64,000 nucleotides of DNA from the NCBI GenBank assembly GCA_022747635.1, contig JAKTNV010000014.1:8320610-8384609 (forward strand). Reading direction: 5' to 3'. Positions 12,346 to 24,364 of this stretch are shown here, piece after piece. The position numbers and the translations under genes were made by a program. Below the pieces are notes generated by a model. That model ran no database searches and was not told the origin of the DNA. It was given only the letters and a program-made list of their open reading frames with translations. Position 1 is the stretch's first letter, and each line of letters opens with the position of its first letter. The DNA comes from Hetaerina americana. Taxonomy: Eukaryota; Arthropoda; Insecta; Odonata; Calopterygidae.

Positions 12346-12384
12346 GTCAGTTGATGTTTCGTCTTTTTTCTAACCCTTTAAACG

Positions 12385-12475
12385 CCCTTCCTCTCCCTTA
12401 TCACTCACATATCCCACCTGGTGCTTGCACCCCCTCCCCCACGCACATTGTTGGTGGAATGAGGAATTTATGCTT
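12385..12475. repeat. Dispersed repeat, copy 1 (GGTGCTTGCACC motif)
   Basis: About 85 bases align with 50820-50908. Both copies have a pyrimidine-rich lead (CCTTC..CTCCCT), then CTGGTGCTTGCACCCC, a CCACGCA block and TTGGTG. The centre GGTGC-TT-GCACC is a short perfect hairpin. The element type is unknown; only two copies are present in this window. Confidence 0.6.
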
Positions 12476-12940
12476 AGATATAGTTGTATACACTATCTAA
12501 TCCTGGAAGAGAGTATTCAGGAACTCCCATTTTGAATGTTGTAAAGGGAATGAAGTCACATCATATCACTTAAAGTAACTAATCAGCGAGTATTACGAGA
12601 AATTATCAATGCATTGATGCTTATAACTTCGCAACCTTAGAGAAAGCTCCACAAGTACCGCTTTGAAGTGAAAGTAATGAGAGAGAGAGAGCTGTGTCCT
12701 TGCACCGGCCACGCAAATTCATGATAAATTCAAATCAAAGCTCATAGATGTATATAGAGTTTCACAATAGCTTTATTTACCGAGACCCGAAGCATGAAGC
12801 AAACTCTGATTCTTTTTGTTTCCGTTTCAACCTGCCTCTCTTCCCTGGATGCGCGCACCAAAAAGATAAGCCTTTTTTGCAGTGCCAATTACTAACCATA
12901 GCACTTGTTCGTGGCAACACGAGCGGTCTAGAGCATTATC
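12476..12940. other. Intergenic DNA
   Basis: Mostly AT-rich, with a (GA)n run near 12679-12690. Nothing else recognised. Confidence 0.45.
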
Positions 12941-12944
12941 AGTC

Positions 12945-13250
12945 AACGCAAACCCTTTTCCTTAATCTCTATTCTATTTCAATCTCTCGATCTCTACTCT
13001 TCGACCCTCTTTCGACCTTTCCCTCCGTTCCCATTCGAGCACAAACACTTCCCTCCTTTCAATCCCTCCCTCTTCATCCATTCATTCCTCTAATCCTCCC
13101 CTTGGCCCCTTCCATTCGCCTATCTCTTTGCCCGATCTTCCGCCGCTCACCTACCCCCTTTACACCACAGCCGTCCCCATCACTTTTCAACGCCCACTCT
13201 CTCGGGCTACATCCCTCTCCAGTCGCTCTTTGCATTATTTTGACTATTGT
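12945..13250. repeat. Pyrimidine-rich block (plus strand)
   Basis: A CT-dominated plus strand with CCCTCC/TTTCCC motifs. The 189-codon plus frame crossing it (12748-13317) changes to a Ser/Pro/Leu/Phe-rich composition exactly where the pyrimidine bias starts, and overlaps open frames in other phases. I therefore do not call a gene. Confidence 0.55.
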
Positions 13251-14399
13251 AAGTCTTCCTCGGAGAGCGATTTTTTTTGTTTTGATCACCCAGACACAAG
13301 GCCGAGGATTTTTCTAGGAAATATTTTATCATTTTCTTTGTGCATTGAGGCAATCACATTTTTTTAGCAGAAACTCACCCACCATTTGAATTATATTAAA
13401 TATTTGTCACATAAATCAACGAAATTAAGTTCATTATTCCAATTCACGATTAAATTACCACAAAGGCAAGTGTTTCATTCAAGTTCTGTCAGTGATATTG
13501 CTTTACCTCTCCAAGGACGCCCCAATAAGTCTGATTTACAAATTCCTTATTTCTAATACGGTCTTTACAGTTGAGATGCATTTGCTCGTAGATGGTAAGT
13601 CTATGAGACAATTGCATCCTCAAAATAAAATATATTTGGATTTCTGAGTTCATATAAAAACGTACACTTTCTTAAGACAGAAGAGCAGACTGTTGCTTAG
13701 CCTACAATTGTTTCACAGATGATTGTGGGTTCGGCAGCTAACCAAAGACTAGCCTCTCTGTGAGTGCTCTGAAAGGAATTAATGCTGATTCTAGAGTCGA
13801 ATTGTATCAACTGCATGTATACCTGTAGACCGAAGAAATCATATGAGCTGTATTAAAATCAAATTCAACTCAACAACTTAAGTAATTGATAATAAATTGT
13901 ATTGAAGTTGCCCAAATGAACTCTTTCCGAGTAATAAAATTATCTGGATCAAAATATTTAAAATATTGCTTTTAATGGGGTAATTGTAGGTATTCTTCTC
14001 TTTCATATTATCAAGGTTGGAGGAAGGACTTTTAAAAAATTTCAGATCACCTAGAATGTGTCTCCTCGAAAAATGTATTTTTAGTATTCGTAAGTACATA
14101 GATAGTGGTATTTAATAATGAAGGCCACAAGCTCTGTCTTTCAGGATTAGCCTTTCAAAATCTTTTTAGAAATTCCTTTATGCATTGGTATTTCATTTGT
14201 AATATGATCTCCCCAAGGTTCTACGTTTTAATCGCGTCTTCGCACACGATCCTTTTTCCAGCTGATGATACAAAGTTGTAAATATATGTTCATTGACATT
14301 GCGTACTGGCCATCTCTCATTGTACACATTTCCCAAGGGAAAAAGATTTATTTTTCAAAATATCGGACACAGTGGTCCAAGTTACTGTCCTTACAAGTA
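13251..14399. other. AT-rich intergenic DNA
   Basis: No feature recognised. Confidence 0.5.
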
Positions 14400-15200
14400 A
14401 ATTTGAAAAACTTCTTTTTTATTGCTAGTTCGTTTTCTTCCCGTTTTCCCTATCATTTCGACTTCCCTACTCTCCGCTTCTTCGGTTTATTTTCCTCTCT
14501 TACCTCATATTTCCCTCATTTTTTGACATCCTCATCACTGTTTTCCTCCTCCCTTCCATCCACAAGTTTCACTTTGTCCTCGATTCCTTCGCATCGCTCG
14601 GAAAAACTCTCCGCGGCCACCGAAGGAAAAAAAATCCCGTATCTACCCGACCTTTCCCAGCGATCCCTGTCTCACTTCCCCATTTCCTCCGAGTCCCGTC
14701 CCTTCCCTTCCTCTCACTCGGATTCACCCTCGGATATTAACCGCGGAGCGCTCCGCCCCTTACCCTGCCTCTTCGCCCCACTCCCCTCCGCCACACCCCC
14801 ACTTCCCGTTAACGCGGGGGGAACAACCTTTTCCCCATGGCGTTTTAGTCCACTCCAGGGTCGTTCCTACCCTCGGCCCGGCCATCCTCATCGTCGTCTG
14901 ACCCGCCTTCGCCACTCTGTCGGATCCCTCCGTGGGGTGGTTGCAGAGGGATGGCGCCCCTTTTTCTTTTCATTTCAACCTCCCCTCGATTGAGGTGCGA
15001 AAAATTTTCTTCCCTTTGAAAAAGCGTCCATCCTTTCTCAGACGTCAGTTCTTTGGCTATATTCACAATTCTTTACGTCCTGTTAAAATTTCACGAATTC
15101 ATATTGTGCCCATTGATCCCGAAGAGTACCGAGCTCCCTCAATTCCAACGTCCTCTCCTGAGTCTCACTCCCGCTCTCTTTCTATAGCCTTGCAATACTT
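14400..15200. repeat. Pyrimidine-rich block (plus strand)
   Basis: The plus strand is strongly CT-biased from about 14420 to 14820, then becomes GC-richer and mixed up to about 15200. Long frames of 242 and 99 codons on the plus strand are Ser/Pro/Phe/Leu-rich and lie in different phases over the same DNA. No domain is recognisable. Confidence 0.55.
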
Positions 15201-16156
15201 CGTATTAACTCAAAACTCGGTTAAATCCTAAAGGCGATGGGAAATATTAAACGATAACTAAAATAACGGATGAAGTTAAAATATTGATACCGCATCCGTT
15301 TACTAGGCGACCGCATCATTTTAGTTTTAAGACATGCATGTTGTAGCATAATTTTCAATTTTACCTAGACACTTCAGCATAAGGAAAACAATTAAATAAA
15401 CGAGGACTGAAGAGGGAAAAGAAAACATGACCACAGATTTACTATGTGAATGAAAGGTAAAAGAGATGCGAGTGGTCACAAGGGAAAACAATTGAGATAG
15501 AAAAGTTTACTTGTCCTCTTTAAACAAGTCTGTTACAATTGAGTTTCTAATAGAATAGTCAATATTTGTCTTCACGAAATCGCAGATTTAAGGAATGGCT
15601 ATTTTACTATTCATATCCTCATTACTCCAAATAACTTAAGACAATATCTGGATATTTGCATAAATTCCTATGCCTAATAATCGATAGAAAGTACAAAAAA
15701 AAAGATGAAGTGGACAGATCAACATGTACACGGCTGCGCAAACCGCCGAAAGGACGAGTGATGTTAGGGCACCAGCCATTATACACAAATATGAGTCCAT
15801 AAACGCATACCAACATATACGTATTCGCTCATATGCACAAACACCCGTGCGTGCTCCCAAGTACATGCTTATATACATTATGCAAATTTTGATGGGTTTG
15901 ACTAAAGCATAAAAAATCTTGCTAAATCATCATTATCTTCATCAAAATCTTTGCTAAAAAGATTGTAGATTCTTCAATATTAAATTTAGAGCTCTATACC
16001 TAAAATAGAAAGTAACCACAAGTGAACGAAGTCCTAAGCTATCGGTGCCAAGCCTGTACTCTTCAGTGAATATCACAGAATAGCTACCTTGCACGTCTCT
16101 GCTATCAAACTGGTTTTAGGGTCGTCCACTGTGTTCACATCCACGCTTTTCTTTTA
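15201..16156. other. AT-rich intergenic DNA
   Basis: No feature recognised apart from short open frames with no protein character. Confidence 0.5.
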
Positions 16157-17078
16157 TGGCGGTAGGCTGAAAAATAATGCACACATGCTTGTAGACCACA
16201 AACAAAAACAAAAAGTAAGATCCGGCAAAATTACACTTAAGTACAATTCTTTACTTTCAAAATCATGTATTTAATATAGTCACCGTTAAGGCTAACACAT
16301 TTCTCCCAACGTGTAACAAGTTTTTTCATTCCGTAACTGAAAAACTCTTCCGACTTTCCTCGAATCCAGGACTTGACAGTTGCCCTCACCTCATCGTTCG
16401 AGGTGTTATGATTACCCTTGAGGTGTCTCTCTTGAGTTGAGAAAAAAAATAAAAATCGCCAGGCGCAATTTCGGGAGAGTAAGGAGGGTGTGGAATCGGT
16501 TCAAATTTTAGAATTCGCTGAGCCTCTCCAGTAGCACGCTAGGTGTGTGGACGAGCGTTGTCATGTGGCAAGATTATTGGCGCCAGGCTGCTTTTAACAC
16601 GACAAACTCGACGTCGGAGGTGTTTTAGAGTCGATATACTCCGAAGAATTTACCGTTACCTCTCGTTCCAGAAAATTGGTCATATAAACTCGGTGAGCAT
16701 CCCAAAACACAGTCAAAAGAAGTTTCATCAACAATTATGGCGTTTATAGGCTCGCAACCACGAAATTTTACAACCCATCGGTTTACAGTAGACCTATCAA
16801 CAGTATCGTCGCCATAAACAGCCTTTGAATGATGACGAATCTCAGCAGGAGTCACTTTTTCAACAGTAGAAAATTCGATGACAGCACGCTGTTTAACTCG
16901 CGTTGACATTGCACTAGAATACGTATCCATACTTCCGCTTCTCGAAATGCACTGGATGAAAGAATTGACCTCAAAATTGCGCATGTATGTGGTGGGGGAA
17001 TGCTACCAGGAATGCCTCTGAAGTTGATTTTCTGTGTGGTCTACAAGCATGTGTGCATTATTTTTCAGCCTACCTTCG
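16157..17078 (-). mobile_element. Internally deleted mariner transposon with long TIRs
   Basis: A 922-bp element. Positions 16161-16200 are the exact reverse complement of 17035-17074: 40 matching bases beginning GGTAGGCTGAAAAATAATGC. Four less well conserved outer bases on each side lie next to TA dinucleotides at 16155-16156 and 17079-17080, as expected of the TA target duplication made by mariner elements. The interior carries a minus-strand transposase relic. Autonomous mariners are about 1.3 kb, so roughly 0.3-0.4 kb has been lost. The identical inverted ends show that the boundaries are right. It may have moved as a non-autonomous element using another copy's transposase. Confidence 0.92.
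16237..16984 (-). pseudogene. Mariner transposase, internally deleted and frameshifted
   Basis: Tc1/mariner transposase on the minus strand. The N-terminal helix-turn-helix region is clear in the 119-codon frame from 16984 (VKQRAVIEFSTVEKVTPAEI, then AVYGDDTVDRSTVNRW and KFRGCEP). After IIVDE the sequence jumps to a region that, in a shifted frame, reads FWDAHRVYMTNFLE. Further on, in other phases, come LPHDNARPHT with the second catalytic aspartate, PPYSPEIAPGDFYFF with the third, and the C-terminus WIRGKSEEFFSYGMKKLV with RWEKCVSLNGDYI, ending at the stop at 16237-16239. The MDET-type segment with the first catalytic aspartate has been deleted, and at least two frameshifts are present. It is inactive. 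Confidence 0.88.
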
Positions 17079-19185
17079 TAATACCCATTTATCGCAGGGC
17101 AAAAAGTTTCCATATCAGTATTTTTATGCCATTTTAAAGTTAGGAATCATATTATTTATTATTAGTTGTCAATTAAACCCTTGATATACTACGTGAAAGA
17201 TTTACGAGATGGGCCTTGAGAGCCCACGTGATGAAAGCCAAAGCCAATCCCAACTGAGATTTCAATATATGTAGCAGTGAAAACGCGTCTTTCATCTCGT
17301 TATCTACACATGTGACAATATTATTGGTCTTGATAGTCTACGAAATCATTAGGTGCTACATTTATTCAACCTATATTTCTGTTTAGTTTATCAATAAATT
17401 TAGGTGAGGAAAATCTCAGTACAAACGGAGCAGTAAACAGGCCTTTAAATGTATTTGAAATGATACATACCGTTATTTTGTACTCGCAGAGGTGTTATTT
17501 ATGTTTTGTTACAGTTATTTGAACGCTTTTCATCCTTTCACAAAAGGGTTAAAAATGCTGGCGAGCCAGAAAGGGTGTTTTATAGTAATTGAATTGATTT
17601 TGAAAGGCTGAAAAAAATGTGCAGAAGAATTACACAGAACAGGAAGGGAGGACTAATGTTCGTGCTCGCGTGAGCGACGGGAGTGAGCGTATCATTTAAT
17701 ACGAGACCAACATTAACTAGCTCAATTATCGGTTTTGAAATATCAATTTACGATCGATTCAGCTTGAAAAAAAATAAATACAAATTTTATATTAAGGTAA
17801 AAAAATATAGAGAGGTGTGATGGTAAAACAACTCAAAAACGTGAATAAATAATTTTAACTAATGGATGATCATTCAAAATATAGAAAAGAAAACAAGCCT
17901 AAAACTAAGAGTAATTTTTTATCGTTTGTTGGATATACAACCAATTTTTCCAGAAATATTCTCTTTTTTTCTTTCCTATTATGACGAAGATAGTTGTGCA
18001 TGTACTGAACAATCAAAGTTACTGTGAGTTAAGTGAGTAAACTTTCCATATTTAAAGGAAATTTATACAAATTTGAAGGATTACACGTATTTACACGAAC
18101 TCGTCTACTAACGGCTATGCCCAGGTTCGTCGGACAAATTTATCCAAGATACTGAGATAGGATTTAACTCGTATTATAGCCATTTATGTGCGCATGGGTA
18201 AATACTCCATCACGGTTTTGTTTACAAAGATAGATTCTATGATTCGGACAAATGCAATCAGATTTTAGAAGGCACAATGAAGACTACATTGGTTGGTTCC
18301 TCATTTCGGGACATCTAGCTAGCAGATTATCTAATTTTGCATCATATTTAGCATTAATTTCATTGAATTAATTTTGAAAACCGTCAAACTTTCGAAGCTA
18401 ACTTTTAAAGAAATTATCCGAGACGATCGAATTTTGCAGCAGCTGTTTACAATATACAAAACATTTGCAAAGTTGTCAGCTTAAAACATAGTACACGATT
18501 GTAAATGCATTAATAGCTAGAAAAAGAATGCGACAATTTAACTGTCACTCCTAATTGTAGTAAACGGCTATAATTTTTAATATTGAGTAAAATATGAGGT
18601 GCTACCTGTGTGTGAAAAAAACATTTATTTCCAATGATCTCTTCGTTTATCATGTTTTAATCGGGACTAGCATATAATACTTTCTGAACTTTCAATCTAG
18701 TTATGCAAAAAATTAGAAGCCCTTACTTCGTGCCATCTTTGCTTGACATGTCCGCCATATTTTCGGATTGAGAAGTTAAAAGAGGCATGGGAAGCACTTG
18801 AGATAGGATTGAAATTCGGCGTGTAATATATAAAATCAGTCAGTTTTGCTGATGAAGAAGCTTCATTCACACTGTTATTCAAGGGTTACTATGATTGCTG
18901 ATTCCATTAGAAAATCAGAGTGAATCGTATGGGATGAATATTACTGTCAAAAAATATAAGCTACTAGGCTTTTAATGTTTTAGAGAAAAGGGAAGGCTAA
19001 ATTAAACGTTTAACTAGGAAGCCAAATATTAGAGCTAATGGAAAAGCTTACCTATCTTTGAAGTGCGTTGAACCATGATGCTCGAATTATATGGCCATAG
19101 GGCAATGAAGCTTTCACCATGAGAAAGGTGATGACATGGACGTTAAGTAAGGACGTCAGTGATAATATTGATATAAAAATCAGTA
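17079..19185. other. AT-rich intergenic DNA
   Basis: Two kilobases without a supportable gene, RNA or repeat. The longest frames are about 60 codons. Confidence 0.5.
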
Positions 19186-19189
19186 CTTC

Positions 19190-19300
19190 AATCCTAGGAT
19201 TGGTTTACTGCCCTCCATTCCGGACCTAAGAAATGGAGACGAATTCTCTCTGTATCCACCCAAAACCAATTTTAAACGGTAGATTACCAATAAATAATAT
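19190..19300 (+). mobile_element. 5'-truncated RTE retrotransposon tail
   Basis: Only the 3' terminal motif of the RTE family is present: CTGTATCCACCCAAAACCAA, followed by TTTTAAACGGTAGATTACC at 19279-19297. It matches the end of the large element (28232-28269) and the tail at 5119-5152. The upstream boundary is uncertain. It is followed by AATAAATAAT, a possible simple 3' tail. Confidence 0.6.
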
Positions 19301-20009
19301 ATACTCACACAAACACAAATGAAATATCTTTTTTACCTTCGATGAAGACTGTCAGGTAATGAAATAAATTAAAACGACAATCTCTAAAATAGAACGTAAT
19401 CTCATTTACATGCCAAAAGGATTGATATTACGTGATTTTTCGCGTTTAATAAAAGAAAGGAAAAAATGTATAAATAAGATAATCTGTAAAACGAGTACTC
19501 GGCATACTGTAAATCGGAAGCTGCCTTTAACGGAAGCAGTAATAAAGAGAGAGCGAAATTTTAAGTATTAAGCTCATCATAAAAAAATCAAATAATTTAC
19601 CTTTGTGACAGTTTAATTTAATAACTTAAAACCTATAATTCAATCATTCCAATGCACCAGAATGATTTTTTGCGACAAAATTGAACTTTAATTGTAAAGT
19701 CTAGCATCAATCATTCACATCAAATAGTATTTAACTAGTTTTATTGTTTCAGACTAGATGGAAGACTTCGTTAATGGTCATTGCAGATGGTTTCTTTTTC
19801 CTCCACGCTAAATAAAGTTTAAATTACTACAATTTGAACAAAAGTGAATTTTAAACGCCCAAATACGCACTTAATTGGTAACCCCATAATCCACTTGCAA
19901 ATCCAAACAATTCAGCCACATTTGATCTAAAAACAGCTGACCATTTGGATCCATGTGCTAAGGACGGTAATTCTGTGTTGTCGGAATGTTTTCGGAATGT
20001 TCTGTTGTG
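19301..20009. other. AT-rich intergenic DNA
   Basis: No feature recognised. Confidence 0.5.
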
Positions 20010-20200
20010 TAAAACTGGGTTTTAAAGACAGGTTTCTTGGATTGACGCGTGTTTAGAAACTCTTGCTCCCCACCCAAATCCCCTAAAGCGAACGACCATA
20101 GAATGACCATCCGCGGGAATGGAGGGATGCGGTTGCACGGGGTAGGTTGACGGAAGGGTCCAAACCCGGGGGTGAAACAAATGGCTTTGGAACACACGAG
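20010..20200. other. GC-richer island, unknown
   Basis: A GC-richer patch with two overlapping minus-strand frames (69 and 79 codons) in different phases. Two short similar motifs, TTTCTTGGATT near 20033 and TTTCTTGAAAT near 20200, lie towards its edges on the same strand. No family recognised. Confidence 0.3.
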
Positions 20201-21449
20201 TTTCTTGAAATCTGCGGGTTCTGACTACCAATCAATAAAATAAATTACATTCAGCATCAATAGTTCATCAATATATGTAAATGGATTTCATAGTTGAGCT
20301 TGCGAATCATAAACTACCACGCTTATTCATGTAGAAAATTACTTATTTCAGTACTCACTAGTTTATTCGCGCTGTCATTACCTAAGCCATAACATTTAAA
20401 AGAAGCAGAGTATTTTGAGGCTATATTTAACGTTTTTTGATAATGTCCTTTGGCGTGAGATAACTGAACTTGTTTTTATGACGTTTAGCCCGGTAAAATT
20501 AGAGATGTTAATAAGTCCAAGGTAATAAAAATAAAAACGGCAATAAAAACTAGGCAGTGAAAATGCTAAAGTTAAACCTTCGCAGTGGGTGCCTTTGAAA
20601 CAATATTCCCAGTTAAAAAGTTAAATAATTCAAGCACTCTGTGTGATTATTCAATTAGAGAATTAAATTTCACTTTACTTCATGCAAATTGTAAATAAAA
20701 GTGAAATACGTTGTGTTTGAGAAGTGAATCCTGGGGTTTTCCTGGTTATTGCAAGATTGAAAAGTACACAACCAAAAAATCAGGAAAATAAAACAAAAAT
20801 AAACAACGCATTTAAGAATGCCAGTATTAAAGAAAACAAAATTCCGCGACCTATTTTTACATCAAATCTGTAATAAAGATATACGCCTGTAAAAGTGCTT
20901 TCAATTAATTACCCTTTCATTCGAGGAAAATGCCAAGGGCTTGTTGCCAGACAAAAGTTTGTAGGATATTCTTTGTTAATTTAGACATTTAATGACATTT
21001 GGTATCCACTAAGTTTGGATGAAAATCAACATAATACCAATGCTATTTCACTGCGCTGCTCTCTATGAAATGAATGCATTTTACATTTTTTTCTGTCTGT
21101 AAGAAGTTCTAGGTTCATTGTTGAAACAGGAACAAGGCGTTTTACATTTGAAGATGAATACATGAATGAATGAAAAAATGAAAGAGTCAAAAATCTCCAT
21201 CCCAAGAGAAATGTTTAAAGTCAATAACGATGAATTATGAGCCTCTTACCTTAGAAGGATGGGACTTGGAACGATAATTTATTTTCGGTATATTCGGTAT
21301 TTTCTCTTGAGGTATCGCTCTACCAAAGACTTCGTTTGTTTAATTCCTTCATTGTCTAAATCCAGTACACATAGCAACAGATGAGATTTACCTTTAAGAT
21401 CTTCCTACAAACGGTAAGGCTCCAAATTAATTTTTTTAAATATGAAGCC
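20201..21449. other. AT-rich intergenic DNA
   Basis: No feature recognised. Confidence 0.5.
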
Positions 21450-21745
21450 TCTGTGGGTTGCTGTAGTCCAGGTGTAGAGCGTTTGACTGCTGACCGGGGG
21501 CCCGGGTTTGATTCCCGGGGAAGGCTCTCTAGGAGCAACGGGAATGTGATTTTATTGGGTGACAGATCTTCCGAGCACAGGGAAAAGAACTGGCCTCCTA
21601 CCCTGATGTGCGAATTTCACACGCCGTCGGGCTCAGTACTGGGTGAACTCTACCATCACCTACCAAACAACCTTCAGGTTGATTACTGTGTTCATGGTTT
21701 TATAAGGTCTCTGTGCATATTACCTCAGTATTACTGAAGATCCGG
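21450..21745 (+). mobile_element. tRNA-derived SINE-like repeat, copy A
   Basis: Best preserved of three related copies. The head looks like a tRNA gene: an A-box-like TAGTCCAGGTGTAGAGCG at 21464-21481 and a B-box-like GGTTTGATTCC at 21505-21515, set in a CCCGGG..CCCGGG T-arm. After a less conserved linker comes the shared core (about 21599-21652: CCCTGATGTGCGAATTTCAC, then GCCGTCGGGCTCAGTACTGG and GTGAACTC). A 3' part with ACCTTCAGGTTGATTACTGTG follows. The reverse complements of 41215-41430 and 49395-49685 share this order. It would be transcribed by RNA polymerase III from the internal boxes and moved by a LINE. The partner LINE is not evident; the tail is not clearly the RTE tail seen in this window. 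Confidence 0.75.
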
Positions 21746-21999
21746 TGTGGTGAGATTTTTCATTATTTTATATCTAATTTAGCCTAGTTGTAGCTTATTA
21801 GGCCCCTCATTTACTTCACTTATCCATCAGGCAAAATATGAACTATATGCGTCACCATATAAAAAAACTAGCCAAAATATCACTTATCTTTGATCAAAAC
21901 GTGTATGGAAGTACCGGTTGTCATTAATATCATTCGCTACTAACATCACGTATCTCATCGTGGATCTTGTAACTGAAATTCGCATTTCGACGGGAATTA
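21746..21999. other. Intergenic DNA
   Basis: Nothing recognised. Confidence 0.45.
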
Positions 22000-22520
22000 T
22001 ACATTCACCACCTTGTGCTCTTCCTACTCCCTTTCACCTATCATCACTACTAACTACTCCTGCCCACGATATAATGCATCTTTGCCCATTGATGGATATG
22101 CATTACCTTCCCCTACTCGCTTTCCCGACATTCGTACGGACATATGCTTCCCACGTCAACATTTCCTCCGTCCCCGCCCCTCTTCTCATTGACCCGCCCT
22201 CAACGTCCATTAGCCCTCCTTCCGTGAAGGGACCGAACTACATTCGTAACACTTCCCGACCTTCGCACGCACGATCTGCTACGTTTCCTTCCCCCTCCCT
22301 CATCTCTTCGTTCCCCCTACCTTTCCCAGCGTCCCCCCTAATATAGTACCCCTCGCCGCACGTTCCTTTCCCTATTCTCTCCTTGCCCACCGAGCTGTCA
22401 CCGTCCATTTACATCAGCCGGACGCTGGGCCGTGTCCCAGACGCTGATTTGGGGACACCCGGGCATATACCGCCGCTAATTAGCAACCAGCACCCGCCAC
22501 TCTCGCTCGCAACCACCCCT
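22000..22520. repeat. Pyrimidine-rich block (plus strand)
   Basis: A CT-rich plus strand, strongest at 22150-22390. The 142-codon plus frame (21918-22346) is Ser/Pro/Leu-rich and unrecognised, so I regard it as compositional. A short inverted motif (GACGCTGGG ... CCCAGACGCTG) occurs at about 22422-22452. Confidence 0.5.
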
Positions 22521-23085
22521 TAAAACCTCATTTGTTTCCTTTTTCAAAATCCTTTTTAATCAGCTCCTAATTTCCCATTGGCATCCTCAGGCGAAATCCT
22601 CTCCTACATGCTTACCTAATTCTCATCAAAACTCTATAAGGACGTACGGAAGGGTCGGTTTGACACCAGCCACGTAGGAATATAGGCAGGAATCTGTATT
22701 GGAAGATAAGTTTTAATAAGCTATTGTGTAAGGCTTTTTTGCTTGATAACTGTGAAATATACTAAAATGTCCATATGAGTGAATAGCCCAGGATGCGCAA
22801 ATATTTCGTTTTCTAATCCAGAAAGTTGTCCCACTTTTTCTGTCAGACGAGCATTTTTTTCTGATATTTAAAAATGAATTGTTGAAAAGATGTGGCAGAA
22901 ATTCTTGATATGATTGCCATTATTTTTTATCTAATTGCGTGTTAAAGTTAGGTTTTGGATAAGTTTGGTTTAAGTTTTTGTTTTGCGTGGAATTCCTCTA
23001 GCTCTAGTTACTCGTTGCGCTGACTCAACAAATTTAAGGATCCTAGTTTGTGAAAAAGTAAAATGGTTAGACGGAAGTCCATATA
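22521..23085. other. AT-rich intergenic DNA
   Basis: Nothing recognised before the TA target site of the next mariner. Confidence 0.5.
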
Positions 23086-24364
23086 CGACGGTGTTCCCAT
23101 AAATAACCAATAATAATATTGAACTAGTGATGGCGGTAGATGTTTAAAGAAATCACTTAATTAGAAAGCATGCAATCTATTAAGCATATCTTTCAAGTTT
23201 CAAGACACTACGGTGTTTAGTATTTTTTGGCAGCCTCAATAGGGAACGTTTTCAGTGAATTTGTGAAAATGGAGAAAAATGTTACAATACTTTTATTTGA
23301 AAGGCCTCAGCCCAAACAATATAAAAGCTGAACTGGATTCTACTCTTAGTAAGTCTACTCCTTCGTTTACCACAGTAATATATTTGGTAGCAAAGATTAA
23401 ATGAGGCTGTACGAGCTGTCAAGACGAGAATCGCATTTGTCGACAAAATGAGGTGATGACTCCAGAAACGGTGACGAAAATCCACAAAGTGATACTGGAT
23501 GATCGTCAACTGAACGTGCGTGAGCTAGCAGACATAGTTGGCATTTCAAAAAGTGCGGTACATCGCTTATTAACTGAAAGTTTGGACATGAGAAAGCTGT
23601 GTACAAGATTGGTTTGCTCACACTCAAGCAAAACCAGTGTCATGAAGATGTTTCAATTAAGTTTAGCAAAGTTTCACAGAAACAAAGCAGAATTTTTGCA
23701 CCGTTTCATAACTATGGATAAAACATTGGTCCATTACTTCACACCAGAGACAAAACAAAAATCAAAACAATGGATTCAAAAGGGAGAACCGCCTCCAAAG
23801 AAGACGAACACCGTTTCATCAGCAGGCAAGATCATGCCGTCGGTTTTTTGGGATACGCGTGGGATAATTTTTATTGACTATCTTGAAAAAGAAAAAACTA
23901 TAAATGGCAAGTATTATGCATTCGTATTGCAACATTTTAGCGAAAAAAAATCAAATAAAAGCAGCAGCTTTTGGCTAAGAAAAAAGTGTTGTCTCATCAA
24001 GACAATGCACCAGCTCACAAATCCGTTATTGCAACGGCCAAAATTTATGAATTAAAGTTTGCATTGCTACCTCATACACCCTATTCACCAGATTTAGCCC
24101 CCTCGGATTATTTTCTGTTCATAAACTTAAAAAATGGCTCGGTGGTCAATGATTTTCCAACCGTGAAGAAGTGATGTCGGCAGTCGGCAAGGCTATTTCG
24201 AGGAGCAAGACAGTTCTTATTATAAAAAAGGGTATTGGAAGTATTGAAAATCGCTGGGAAAAGTGTAAAAAGCTGAATGGAGATTATATTGAAAAATAAA
24301 TGTATTTTATTCCGAAATTTTTGTGATTTCTTTGTTGAGTCGGTTACTTCTGGGACCACCCTCG
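23086..24364 (+). mobile_element. Full-length mariner-type transposon
   Basis: A 1279-bp element with terminal inverted repeats. The left end CGACGGTGTTCCCATAAATA (23086 on) matches the reverse complement of the right end, CGAGGGTGGTCCCAGAAGTA, with a few differences. TA dinucleotides flank both ends (23084-23085 and 24365-24366), the target duplication typical of the family. The length is that of a complete mariner. The ends belong to a different family from the element at 16157. The transposase inside is broken. Confidence 0.9.
23269..24299 (+). pseudogene. Mariner transposase, broken by frameshifts and a stop
   Basis: DNA transposase of the mariner family. From an ATG at 23269 the frame shifts near 23290 into FYLKGLSPNNIKAELDS, an N-terminal helix-turn-helix region. 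It then has an in-frame TGA at 23402-23404 and continues as TPETVTKIHKVILDDRQLNV, the second DNA-binding motif. Catalytic residues are still readable: MDKTLVHYF at about 23714-23740 (family usually MDET; the E is changed to K), HQDNAPAH after a frameshift near 23970, and YSPDLAPSDYFLF at about 24082-24120. A third frameshift near 24140 leads to the C-terminus RWEKCKKLNGDYIEK and the stop at 24297. The three aspartates survive but no continuous protein is possible. Confidence 0.92.

Noticed and set aside
12748..13317. 189-codon plus-strand frame
   Set aside because: Its composition changes where the pyrimidine bias begins; no homology recognised.
14265..14993. 242-codon plus-strand frame
   Set aside because: It starts in AT-rich DNA and runs through a CT-rich block with a change of composition and no domain.
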